A stretch of DNA of 64,000 nt, taken from the NCBI GenBank assembly GCA_032718475.1, contig JAUCBJ010007063.1, positions 1 to 64,000 of the forward strand. The letters are read 5' to 3'. Shown piece by piece: positions 1 through 11,300 of this stretch. Position 1 is the stretch's first letter. Every line of letters begins with the position of its first letter. The stretch is from Nemertoderma westbladi. Taxonomy: Eukaryota > Xenacoelomorpha > Nemertodermatida > Nemertodermatidae. The notes beneath the pieces were generated by a model. It ran no database searches, had not been told where the DNA came from, and saw nothing but the letters and a program-made list of their open reading frames with translations. The translations under genes and the position numbers were made by a program.

Positions 1-1560
1 CCCTATTAGTACCGGGCTATAAAATGTTGTACAAATACCGGGAGGGGGTCATATTGACCCCCCCCTCTAAAATCTACAAATATTTACGAAAACGTCTGAT
101 TTTTTGTTTGTACGTAGGTATCACTTGTCTGGATCCGACCGAAAAAAAAATTTTCGAAAAAATGTACTGGGGTGGTTTTATTGCAGCACCAAAATTACAA
201 GTAGTGCACAATTTTCACAAAATTTGAAAGTTACATTTTCGGCTAATTATTTTTCAATACAGGTTTTCTGGGGTGCAAAATACATTGGAAAATATTTAAA
301 AATGATATGATTACTATAAATGGCTGTTTAGTCCTCTCTGCGTAGGAAAAAAATGAAAAAAACAAGTAACCAGCACTTTTCAGTTAGAACACAAAATTTT
401 TAATTCACTTATACGATGCTATAAATTCACATTTTCAGGTTTTCGAGGGCGCTGATTCTAATGGAATACATTTCTAATATGCCAGATCATTGCTACTTGT
501 ATTTTTCGGCGTAATTTTCAAATTTTGGTGATAGCACCAAATTTCGTACTCATCACCAAAAAGTACAAGTTTGCGATGTCCAGTGCTGTTTTTATTGATT
601 CCATCGGATTCAGGACCCTCATAAACCCGTATAACGCAAGAAACAAGGTGATACTATCTACTTATCAATTTGCATATTTTCCAAAATTTGGTGCTGGCAC
701 AACAATTTTCACCCACCGGCGAAAAATACAAGTTTGAGAACTCTTATGAAATTTTTACTGATTCCATTGAATTCAGAACCATCACAAACCCGTATAACGC
801 AAGAAACAAGGTGACACAATCAATTGATATATTTGATGGTTTTCAAAATTTGGTGCTAGCACCACATTTTGCACCCACATCCGAAAAATACAAGTTTGAG
901 ATGTCTAGTTCGATAATTATATTTTCCATTGAATTCAGAACAGCCATAAACCTCTTAAAACGCAAGAAATAAATTGTCACAAGCAATTTTGTATATTGAA
1001 TGGATTTTCAAAATTTCGTGCTAGCACCAAAATTTACACACAGCACCGAAAAATACAAGTTTGATACGCCTGGTGTAACTCGTATATATTTCATCGAATC
1101 CAGAACCCCAAAAAACCCCAATTGCGTAAAAAACAAGTTTCAAACAATCAATTTACAAAATTGACTTATTTCAAAATTTGGTGCTGGCACCAAAATTTGG
1201 CACCCATCGAAAAAAACAAGTTTGAAATTTCTAAATCAATTTATATGAATTCCATCCAATTTCTAACACCAAAAAACCGGTGTAAATCAAAAGTAGAGAT
1301 GTTACAATTCATATTTAATGAAATGTAATTTTCAAAAAACGACTCAAAAAAAGTGCCAAAAGTAGGGTTAAAAAATGGTGCTATAACTCGAAAAGTACCC
1401 AATATTTTTGAAAACGGTTTTCACTACCATGAAGACAATGGATTTTTAGGAAAAGTCATAAAATTTCAGATTCCCAACTGCGTTTGTTTCAGAATTATAA
1501 TAAAAAAACCACGGGAGGGGTCATATTGAACCCCCCCCCCCGGGTTTAATAGGGTTAACT
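1..1560. repeat. AT-rich non-coding DNA with possible short inverted ends
   Basis: No convincing gene: every frame is short and compositionally biased. The left edge (CCCTATTAGTACCGGG) and the reverse complement of the right edge near 1537-1555 (CCCTATTAAACCCGGG) match at 13 of 16 positions. Next to each lies a C/G-run palindrome centred on TCATATTGA (about 45-66 and 1515-1540). This could be an old non-autonomous transposon with short terminal inverted repeats, but the window starts exactly at one end, so no target-site duplication can be checked. Open reading frames at 24-310, 525-972 and 1122-1328 are not supported as genes. Confidence 0.25.
500..1320. repeat. Diverged ~163-bp tandem repeat, about five copies
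   Basis: The word ACAAGTTTG recurs at about 565, 728, 890, 1055 and 1216, a spacing of 161-165 bp. Each copy carries the same ordered landmarks: AAATTTGGTGCTAGCACC, then ACCCAT(C/A), then GAAAAATACAAGTTTG, then TTCCAT(C/T)GAATTCAGAACC, then AAACCCGTATAACGCAAGAA. Copies differ by many substitutions and small indels, so this is an old array, unlike the near-identical satellites further right. Confidence 0.75.
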
Positions 1561-2165
1561 ATAACTTTTTATTACAATACACTAGACCCAGTATCACACG
1601 GCTTGACAATTATTTAGATATAACATATTTATTCATTTAAGGGGGGGGTACACCCCCCCTCAGGTCAAAATTTTCATTTTTTGTTTTTTTATTTCATCTA
1701 GAGTAGAATTTAATGCGGATTTCAAATCTGGAAACGGATTAGCGAGATCTCTTTTACTTCTCGAGTAATGGCTGGTTTTCCGTCTGTATGTCTGTCTGTC
1801 TGTCCATCGAAATATTAAAAAGGGCATAAAATAAGCAATCTGAAATGTTTACTGTTAGGATTTTTCTTAATGTCGATGTCTGTTTTAATATTTGGAATTA
1901 TCTAATCACTATGTCTGTATCTCAGTCTGTCTCTCAGTTTGTCTGTCTGTTTGTATGTCTGTCTGTCTGTCAACATGTCCGTCAAATTTTAATTAATATA
2001 TATTTAATAGATATTTGTGAGTTTTGTATTACATATTGAACAGTTGTCTAATGGACTAGTTGTCTACTAGTAATAACAAATGTGAACCATCATATAACAA
2101 TAGCTAGTAATAATTATTCTGGGAAACAACCATAAACTTATTTTTTTTAATTCCGCAGGCTCTGA
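1561..2165. repeat. Non-coding stretch with TCTG simple repeats
   Basis: Two (TCTG)n-rich tracts are seen, at about 1783-1804 and 1910-1977. A G/C-run inverted pair lies at about 1641-1660. The ~35-bp segment at about 1588-1622 (GACCCAGTATCACACGGCTT) recurs diverged but in the same orientation at about 3268-3300 (GACCCAGCATCGCACGACTT), so the two may be edges of copies of one interspersed repeat. No gene is supported. Confidence 0.5.
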
Positions 2166-2169
2166 GAAT

Positions 2170-2400
2170 AATTCACGTGCTGCGCGAAGTCTTCATGTGC
2201 AGCATGAACTTTTCATGTGTCGCGTGAAGGCTTCTCATTCTGATCAAAAAGCTTCCCGAGGTGCTCGATTAATTAACGTGCTTTATGAAGAATTTAAGTG
2301 CTACGTGAAACCTTCACCTGCTGCGCAAATGTCTCACGTGCTGCGCGAAGGTTTCACGTGCTGCGCAAAGCTTAATGTTCTGTGTAAAGGCTTATTATAA
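2170..2400. repeat. CACGTGCTGCGCGAAG minisatellite
   Basis: About nine degenerate copies of a 20-24-bp unit built on TTCACGTGCTGCGCGAAGG. The last two good copies (about 2336 and 2356) are 20 bp apart, and an isolated extra copy sits at about 2525-2542. Each good copy contains a CACGTG E-box hexamer. The open frame across it (2197-2400) is a by-product of the repeat. Confidence 0.6.
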
Positions 2401-3780
2401 AATTATGTGGACATTTTTATATAATTTTGAATGTTTCTTAAGGTTATCTCATTATTCCATGACTATTTATTACTAAATGACGAAATAGTATGCGATCAAA
2501 TCAATACGCCAAAATGTAATTTGTTCACGTGCTGCGCGAAGTGTTTTTTGGCAAGCTCTCTAAAATTATTTTAACAGGTTGTTAAAAGTGGGTAGGGGTT
2601 TTTTTGAACCAAATTCAAAAAAAAATGAAAAAAAAAATGAAAAAAAAAAAAAAAAAAAATGTCATGCTATTTTGTATCTATTTTTGCGTTTTTCTCGACT
2701 TTTTATTTTTCAGGCTTTCCTCATCTCCAAAACCTTATAACTCAGTCAATCTTCCACCTTTTTGTCTGAAATTTGGTTTCAGTCTTCTAGACATGTTACT
2801 TTTCATAAGTTGTAGACAGATTTTCGAAATTTCGATTCTATCCCAAGTTATAAGGTGCCAATCACAAAATCGACGAAATATTGGAAAATATGTGATATTA
2901 ATTTCCAATAGTGGTGTAATTATGCCAATAAAATTTTAACTGGACCAAATTTCGGAAATCTGTCTACAAGTTTTACACATATAGGCGGCTGCTTTAAAAA
3001 TAAAAAAAAACTTTTCAAAAATATGCATGTGGTAAAATGTTATAAGCATTTAAGTAATCAATCAATAAATCAATCGATATTTCCAATCAATCAATCAATA
3101 TCATAGTCTGATTATCAAATATCTGAAATTTTTTTATCATGATATTGAAGACACACATGTCCTTGGTTAACATGCAAAAAATTGGAGAAAATGGATGATG
3201 TGGGAACATCAGGCATCCGATATGCCGATTCCTCTCCAAGGGGGGTGAACCCCCCCCTTAATTATATTAGACCCAGCATCGCACGACTTGACAGTTAATT
3301 AGAGATGTACTCATAAGTAGGTACTTTTATTGTGCTATTTCTGTTCGGAATTTAAATATTTAATTTTTTCTGGTAAATCTCTTTATATTATGGTCGGCAC
3401 TACCGCTTCAATCATGTATACTGTTAATTATTGTGCAAGTATTGAACTGTATAGAGAAGTGTATATAAATGCCCGTATCCCTTATACTGTATTGTATACC
3501 AAATTTGTTTACATTATTGGCCTTGTTAATTTCCTTTATATTACGCCACCTAGCGAGGTATGGCAATACTGCTTTTTACCGAAATGTATATATAGTGCAA
3601 TTTCAATCATAATTATCAGACTCGGTATTATTTTACACACCCCACGTTGGGTTGCTAATAGGCCATACTTTTCAGCACTACAACACTACACTACACTACA
3701 CTACCGGTACATTTACGCTTACACGCCAGCTCTCATTCGCACTCACGTTGGTTATTCTACTATTCTGTTTGACAGTCAGG
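2401..3780. repeat. AT-rich non-coding DNA with simple repeats
   Basis: Contains a long A-rich tract (about 2616-2660), CAAT/ATCA simple repeats (about 3050-3110), a C-run inverted pair (about 3239-3258) and a CACTA run (about 3683-3703). The open frames at 2604-2939 and 3330-3869 have low-complexity, AT-driven composition and no recognisable domain, so I do not annotate them as genes. Confidence 0.5.
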
Positions 3781-3785
3781 GAAAA

Positions 3786-4233
3786 CATCCCCGTGGGGAT
3801 ATGTCAAATTTAGGCTTAATTTTTCAACCTATCCTAGTGAGGATAGATGACATATCCCCACCAGGATAGATGGCACATTTTCCATTTTTCCGGTTTGCGC
3901 AAAAATTGGTTGGATGGCTATGTATTTCTTCGGTATTACAATGATCAATAGGCTACAAAAATTGTAAAATTTCACGCCCTTGTCATTGGCAAGATTTATA
4001 AGAAGATTATAGGGGTTTTCAATTCACATTGATTTCTATCCTGCTGGGGATATTATCAACATATCCCCAGCGGGATATGTTTCACGATAAAGTTCATTCA
4101 TGTTTATTTATATCCTGATGGGGATATTTTGGACATTTCCAGTCTTAGGATATGTTTTAGAATAATGTACCAGTCTGCCAGTCAGCCTGTAGCTTGTTTT
4201 ATGTAAGTTTTGTGGCATATCCCCAGAAGGATT
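3786..4233. repeat. Cluster of TATCCC...GGGATA imperfect palindromes
   Basis: A ~16-bp imperfect palindrome recurs eight times within 450 bp, separated by unrelated AT-rich sequence. Positions: 3786-3803, 3830-3845 (TATCCTAGTGAGGATA), 3853-3868 (TATCCCCACCAGGATA), 4037-4052 (TATCCTGCTGGGGATA), 4062-4077 (TATCCCCAGCGGGATA), 4111-4126 (TATCCTGATGGGGATA), about 4136-4152 (weaker) and 4218-4233. The outer arms are kept while the middle four bases vary. Spacing is irregular, so this is not a simple tandem array. Function is unknown. Confidence 0.6.
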
Positions 4234-4530
4234 GCCTCTAAGCTTACATGTACCGTACACGTAGATGTAAGTTGGTAGCCTTAATGCTGTAATGCCTTCT
4301 GTGCGAAAGTAATATAACAACCGGTATAATAGGTAGTCTACTTCGGTACCGGTACCTCAGTACCTGGCTGACAGAACTGCAGAAGGGTAGTCCTGTAGTC
4401 TGGTAGTCCCTCAACAACTCAGTCTGTACAGTACACTGATACCGGTATATCTGTCTACAGTAGAGTTGTACAGTATATACAGTAAACATACTAAACTTCA
4501 GACAAATTGACTGATTGAACTTAACTGGAT
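4234..4530. other. Non-coding stretch, nothing recognised
   Basis: Rich in GGTACCGGTACC-type palindromic words (about 4343-4356), otherwise without visible gene, repeat or element boundary. Long minus-strand open frames continuing leftward from the neighbouring minisatellite pass through it but have no domain. Confidence 0.4.
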
Positions 4531-4555
4531 AGATGGATATAGATGGACACGGACA

Positions 4556-5035
4556 GGAGATGTTGGAGTGGGTGGAGAGGCGATATCCAATATCGGAGGT
4601 AGATGGAGTGGGTGGACAGGAGGTGTTGGAGGTAGATGGCAGATGGAGTGGGTGGACAGGGGATGTCGGAGAGAGATGGAGTTGGTGGAGAGTCGATATC
4701 GGAGGTAGATGGAGTGGGTGGACAGGGGATGTCGGAGATATATGGAGTGGGTGGAGTGGCGATATCGGAGGTAGATGGAGTGGATGGACAGGAGGTGTTG
4801 GAAGTAGATGGAGTGGGTGGAGAGGGGATGTCGGAGATATATGGAGTGGGTGGAGAGGCGATATCGGAAGTAGATGGAGAGGATATGTTGGAGGTAGATG
4901 GAGTGGGTGGAGAGGCGATATCGGAAGTAGATGGAGAGGATATGTTGGAGGTAGATGAAATGGGTGGACAGGGGTGCTGGAGGTAGATGGAGTGGATGGA
5001 CAGATGATGTCAGAGATAGATGGAGTAAGTGGACA
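4556..5035 (+). repeat. G-rich minisatellite with coding-like units
   Basis: Units of roughly 27-33 bp built on GGAGGTAGATGGAGTGGGTGG followed by (A/T)GTCGGAG-type ends. On the + strand the frame starting at 4636 translates as repeated EVDGVGGQ / MSEIYGVGG / AISEVDG blocks. That frame holds only between a slip near 4635 (an extra AGATGGC-like piece) and a slip near 4970; outside it the same peptide pattern continues in the frame of 4533 and 4974. Long minus-strand frames (to 274 codons, Pro/His/Leu-rich) are the complement of the same repeat. It may be a repeat inside an exon or a non-coding minisatellite. Confidence 0.6.
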
Positions 5036-5180
5036 ACACGAACTACAGCCAGATGAATCATCAGCCACTGCTAGTGCTAGAAAGAAACGGGTTTATCACC
5101 CCCAGTCATTACTGAAGGCAAAGGGGAGTGTCCTCCAGAAGAAGGGACAACTTAGTTCACTCGTTAGTAGGCACCTTTAG
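4974..5180 (+). CDS. Possible terminal exon of an unrecognised + strand gene
   Basis: After the last minisatellite units the + frame leaves the repeat and gives about 47 residues of ordinary composition: an acidic/Ser start (QPDESSATASA), a basic patch (RKKR), then alternating Lys and hydrophobic residues to a stop at 5178-5180. It is followed by a ~165-bp AT-rich stretch and AATAAA at 5347-5352, which fits a last coding exon plus 3' UTR. I do not recognise the protein. No splice acceptor can be fixed because the upstream side is repetitive, so the start given is only the first Met codon of the open frame. The gene would converge on the cadherin gene, whose coding exon ends about 14 bp beyond the AATAAA. 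It may also be chance. Confidence 0.35.
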   Translation: MLEVDGVDGQMMSEIDGVSGQHELQPDESSATASARKKRVYHPQSLLKAKGSVLQKKGQLSSLVSRHL

Positions 5181-5346
5181 TTTCAGTTTACTTTATTTTT
5201 GGGTTCTTTAATTATTATGCCTTTGGGGATAGTTGCATTATATATTTTGACACCAGTACAGACTTAATATTATATATTTTAAATATTGTTACGTTATGTC
5301 AGTATGTTAAATTTAACATAAACAATGTTACAATCAATTCAATTTC

Positions 5347-5352
5347 AATAAA
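5347..5352 (+). promoter_or_regulatory. AATAAA poly(A) signal candidate, + strand
   Basis: A canonical hexamer 167 bp after the stop at 5180, suitable for the candidate + strand terminal exon. On the minus strand another AATAAA reads at 5197-5192, about 165 nt after the TGA that closes the cadherin frame, so this short interval could hold 3' ends from both strands. Confidence 0.4.
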
Positions 5353-5365
5353 GGCCTCCACTCAC

Positions 5366-8300
5366 TCGGCTACATCCAATCCAGTTAGGTCAATGAACTG
5401 AATTGGGTGCCTTTGAATTAATAAATCCTGACAATTAGGTATGCTGATCACTGAGCAAACCTTGCTTATTGGTACACCCTTATTGAAAAGGCGGTAGGTT
5501 TTGCCTACAAATTTAAAGTTATTTATCGCAATACATATATCTTTAGACGGCGACACTTCAGGGAAGTCTACAGAAGATGTCTGTATGATTGTCTGTTGAG
5601 TGTGGTAAGATGCTGCAGGCGAAGTGGCAGCTCTAACCATGACACCAAATGCAGATACTGGTGTTCCAGTAGGGTCTTGTTGGAACAGCTTAAGGGCTTC
5701 TCGAGATGTAAGCAGCGGCTTGTTGTTATCAATACCAGACAGAGTGTCAGCCTCATTATTCCTTACACCATAGACATAGGCTGAGATTCCTGACACACTT
5801 TGTAACAATGACCTCCTCCTTCTGCCTGAAACATCCAACCTCATGTAGTGAGAAAGAGCTGCACGTCCCGTAGGGTACTGTGTTTGAATGATGTTTGTAA
5901 GATGGCTGATAAAATTATTTAAATTAGCATTGTTTATGAAGTCGTCTTCATTCGAAGCCACAGTCATTCGCACAAGATGTTGACTAGCAACAAAAGTGTC
6001 AATTCTAATCACGCATTCACTCGCTCGTGTTGGAGCTGCATTATCGAATGCCCCTATAGAAAGTCTATATCGTTGGTATGGTAACAATGATTTCTCCACT
6101 TGTAATCGAATATTTCCTGTAACTTGATCTAACTCAAAAACATCGCTTTTCTCAGTTGGAGATACCATCTTATAAATAACACGTCCATATAGCCCAGAGT
6201 CAGCATCCAATGCTTCAACTTTACCAACTGGTGTTCCATCTGATAAATCGTACACGAATTCCAAACTGTAGAAGTTGGCACTCTGAGTATTAATCCATAC
6301 AGGGTCGTTATCATTAATGTCTGTAACAAATATATGAAGTAGTGCAAACGAATGCCGCGATGGTGCACCACTATCTTCAGCCTTTATATAAAATGTATAT
6401 TTGCTCTTTTTTTCGTAGTCCAAAACATTATTAGTTAGAATGATGCCAGTTACTGAACTAAGTGAAAACATGTTAACATTATTAGGAACCACTCCATCTT
6501 CCCTCGTTGTATCAATAGAATATGAGACAAGTGCATTACCATCTTTATCTTGATCTGTTGCCAAAACTGTCATTATGGATGTCCCAACAGGTGAGAGTTC
6601 CTTTACCACAGCTTCGTATTTGGAATTCTGAAATATTGGATCATTATCATTCTCATCAACTACGTCAATATGAACTGTTACTGATGTTGTATGTTGCCCC
6701 GGGTCAACGCCTTTATCTTTTACTTCAACCAATAATGTATACTCAGTTGCTTCTTCTCTGTCGAGTTTAACAAGTGATGTTATTTCCCCTGTCTCTGAAT
6801 CAATAGAGAATCGTTCTTTTCCAACTCCAGCTTTAATCTCAAATAGGAAGTCTGTGTTTACAGTACCCGGCTCATCTGCATCAGTTCCTTGCTGACCATA
6901 ATCCAATGAGAGAGGCATAGCTGTTTGAGGGGCCGGTCTGATTTCCGTGATCTCTAATGTTATGGTATTTAGTGGAACGGAGAATGTAGGTGGATTGTCG
7001 TTGCAATCTGTTATAGTGATTGTGAGAGTCTGTGAGTTAGTGTACTTTCCATCGGTGGCTGCTATAACAAAGGTATATGACTGCCGAGAGAGATTCTCAC
7101 GGTCTAGAGCAACTTGGGTTACAAACTCTCCTGTGGCTGTATTGAAAATAAAATCGGATTGTGGACCAGGTCCAGTCGATGAAGTGATGCCGTATGTAAT
7201 TTTTGCATTAATACCTATATCATCATCTGTTGCTGTTACCTTTGTAGCCACTGAACCAATGGGAGTACATTCCTTAACATCAGTATTCAGTGAATTGCTT
7301 GTAAAAACTGGGGGATTGTCATTCACATCTTGGATAACAATATGAATGGTTGCTGTGCCAGTTAGTTGACCTGGAACACCTAGTGTTGTACTCAGATCAA
7401 CTCCAAGAACTTCTAGTTCAAATGATGGGTATGTTTCTCTGTCAACCACATTTACTAACTCAATCCGAACCATATCACCACCAATAAGAGTAACTGTAAA
7501 TGGGTTAACTGGATTTGGTGTTGGAGTTAATTTTCCTTGGATTGCAGTTTTTACTTGATTGTTAGGGCTTGTTCCATCTGCATCTGTCCATTTAATTTCT
7601 TTCAATGTGGTGGTTCCAGCAACATTTTCCATTACAGATACATAAGTTTCAGCTGGTTCAAATACCGGGGAATTATCATTCTCATCAATAACTTTAAAGT
7701 AGACATCAGAGCGACTTTCAAGGTTTCTTTGATCTCTGACTGTGACTGTCAGCCAGTGTTGCTCTCTTAACTCGTAATCAAGATCTTGGCGTAATGTAAC
7801 AATTCCAGTTGATTCTTCCAAATCAAAGAAGTCACGATCTGAAGCTGCATCTATCTTAAACATTAGTCTTGCTGTATCACCTTCATCAGCATCTTTACAA
7901 AATGTTTTCAGATTAGCAACAATATAATCCTTAGTTGCACTTTCAGAAACATCAACAATTACTCGACCATTAGCATCAGTTGCTGTACATTTGGGAGCAT
8001 TATCATTGACGTCTCTAACATAAATATGAAGTAACAGTGTGTCAGAAGCTGAATGTGGAGCAGGGTCAACCACCTTCAGGGTCACATCCCACCGGGATAC
8101 ACTTTCAGCATCTAAGGGTGCAGTGGTAACAACAACAGCTGTCTTGATATTACCAACATCAGACCATGGACAACAGTATATTGAAAAGGGGGGATCAATA
8201 GGTGTGGCTAGCGAAGCTGTGCTTGATGGAGGCCTCTGGCCAATCACAGTACTATCAATGTAATATTCCAATACCTTAGTTGGGTCATTCTCATCAGCAT

Positions 8301-11300
8301 CATCAGCTAGGAATTGACTATACACTGCGGATATAGTTGAACCAACAGCTATCGATTCTAAAACCTCAATGCGTCGTATGCCATTACCATCCTGAAAAAC
8401 TGGAGCCTTGTTAGCTGTTGTTATTATGTCAATGATAACAATGGCACTGGTAGAAAGTGGTATAGCTCCATTATCAGTAACTTTAATAGATAGTTCATAG
8501 TAAGGAATCGTATCTTTATTGAGAAGTGAAGCGCTGTTGAGTAAGATATTTCCTCCTTTATCTACAGTAAATGTATCACCAGTATTACCTGAACTAATCA
8601 AGTATGTTAGAATTGCATTAGGAGTAAGAACTTCATCATCATCGGTACATGACAAGGTTGCGATTTTATTTCCATCTGTTGCCCCTGAAACATCTATAGA
8701 ACTATGATATACCTGTGGATCACATCTTGGATACTGATCATTAACATCACCGACAGTTATGCGCAGCTGTTTAATGGCCACTTTTTGATTGGTTGGGATT
8801 GGCATTATTGCCTGATCATGGACTGTGATCTCTAACTCATAACTCTGAACAGTTTCTCTATCCAAGGCAGATCCTAGATAAATGTAACCTGTTATTGGAT
8901 CGATATTAAATTTTGTATTTACAATAAGTACTGGTGTTCCACTTGAAAGATCTTTAAGACTGGTAATATCAAATCTTAAAATACCATCATAACCATAATC
9001 ACTATCGAAGGCAGAAACGAGTGCAATTTTAGTGTTTACAGTAGTATCTTCTGGTAATGGGTTAATGAATGTGGCATAGTATCCACTTGCTGGAACATTA
9101 GTGAACACTGGTGTGAATTCATTGACAGGTTGAACATAAATTAAAACCTTGGTTATTGTAGACATACCGACACTATCTTCTATTTGGATATCCAAGGACC
9201 ATATTGGGGGATAGCTAGCAAGAACAAGGTCGTATTCGAGGAAGTTTTTTCCACCTGTACTTACAATAATCGTACCATCATTGACACCACTGTTTAAGAA
9301 CTCGAAAATACTTGCTCCAGTTCCTCCAGTGATGGTGAATGTTAATGTATCAGAGAGGTCAGCATCATTGCATGTAGGAGATCCTAATGCAAATACAGTT
9401 GATCCATCAACTGTGCCTTCCAAAATGTCAACCTCAAACTGTTCAGATGAACATACTGGCACTGTGTCCTTTATATCCTCTATAACTAACTCGATATCTA
9501 ATGTATTAGTCTTTCCGCCATCTGTAGCTTTTATAGTAATTCCAGTATATAAATCTTTTGTCTCTCTATCGATACTTTGAGTTAGAATTAAATTATTACC
9601 AACATCATCTATTGATACAATTTTATCTGGATTAGAAGTAAACTCAAAATTGATATCGCCATGAGAGCCCATGTCTTTATCATCAACATCACCAGCACTA
9701 AAAGTGTGAATAATGGTACCAGCTACAATATTTTCGGATATATAGAACTTGTATGGATTGTTTAATATCCAAACAGGTGCAAATTCATTTAATGGCAATA
9801 CCTCAACTGTAACAAAAACCTCTGTACTGAGATAGGGTGCAATGCCATTATGATCTCTCACATCTACGGTGAGTTCATAAAGTCTTTGGTCCACAATTTC
9901 GTAGTCCATTTCAAAACCTGCTGGGTTATTGCTGACAGCAATATATTTACCATTTGCCAAAGTAAAATGAGGTGTAAGCGTGATATCTGTCCTGGTATCA
10001 GGTGTAGTAGTAGTATCAATTTTTACCTGCTTAATTATCTCATAAACAAGTGAGTTTGTTCCAAAGACTGCCGTGACATCAGCATCAGTGCAACCTGCAA
10101 TCTCTGCAACTGCAGAACCTGCAGTATTTGTATTTGCAAACACCTTGCCTTCCATCACTGATGCTGCAATATATTGAACGGGGCAAGTTGGATAATTATC
10201 ATTGACATCCTGTATAATAATCTGCAATGATGTGGGAGATGTAGATTGTACAGATTTCTTTGTAGAGGTGCTTTGATCACTGCAATCCACAATTAGAGTG
10301 ATAGTACCAGGATTAGCTTCAGCATCTAGTTCTTTGGCTACCTTAACTTCTCCACTGAGGGGATGAATGCTAAACCAATTATTGAAGTTACCAGAACTGA
10401 AAGTCATAATTACATTACCATCCAATCCACCATCCTTATCAGTGCAAGACATTGTTGCCAAATGTGTTAATCTGGTTGTATCTTCTGGCAAGGGGATTGG
10501 AGATGTTGAATAAGGGGCATTATATGAACTAATAGCCAAGACTGGAGCATCATTATTTACACTTGTAATGTCGATTTGAATAGTAATATCCCTGTATAAT
10601 GGTCCTGGAGTTAGCCCTTGGTCTTGAACCCTAACTACCCTCTTGTACGATCTAGGACCAGTATCATAATCAACTGTGAGACTACTTGTCAGTTGAATAA
10701 TCACCCCAGCTGCATTCAATTTAAATGGGTTCCACAGTCCAACTTTAGAGTAAGTGATAGCATTGTTTGGAGATGTTTTATCTCTGTCAGCGCAGTTAAG
10801 CAATGTTAAGTCAAACACGTTAATATCACTTGCTGCTGTTTGTTCTGCTAGTGTTACAACTTTATGGTAAACATCACAATGAGGATAAACATCATTAACA
10901 TCGACTATAGTCACATCAATATCCTGTTGAATAGACTTCGCTCCTGAATCTGTAGCTTTTACAGTCAGTGTGTAAGTGGGCAGAGTTGCTGCTGTTTCTA
11001 AGTCAATGGGTGAAACATTATAGATAGTTCCAGCCAGTGGATCTATAGAAAATACTGCACTAGCGGGGTCTATACTGTATGTAACATCTCCATCAACACC
11101 TTGATCATTATCCGTTGCTGCTATGGTGAGGACAGTAGTTCCTTGAGCCTTTGTCTCTGGAAAATTAACACCAGTGGGAATTGGATTCCAAACGGGAGGA
11201 TACTCATTAGAAGGATTCACACAGATATATACTAGAGCAGTTCCAGTGAGATCAGGAGAGCCACCATCTTTCACTTCTATAGTAAGATTATAAAATTTGG

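Noticed and set aside
3330-3869. 179-codon + strand open frame
   Set aside because: AT-driven Tyr/Ile-rich composition, non-ATG start, no domain, and it runs into the palindrome cluster.
4244-5068. 274-codon minus-strand Pro/His-rich frame
   Set aside because: It is the complement of the G-rich minisatellite; the + strand reading with a non-repetitive tail and AATAAA is the better candidate.
1-5180. Possible tRNA or other RNA gene
   Set aside because: No cloverleaf, A/B box pair or other RNA signature could be recognised by eye; a covariance-model scan was not possible.
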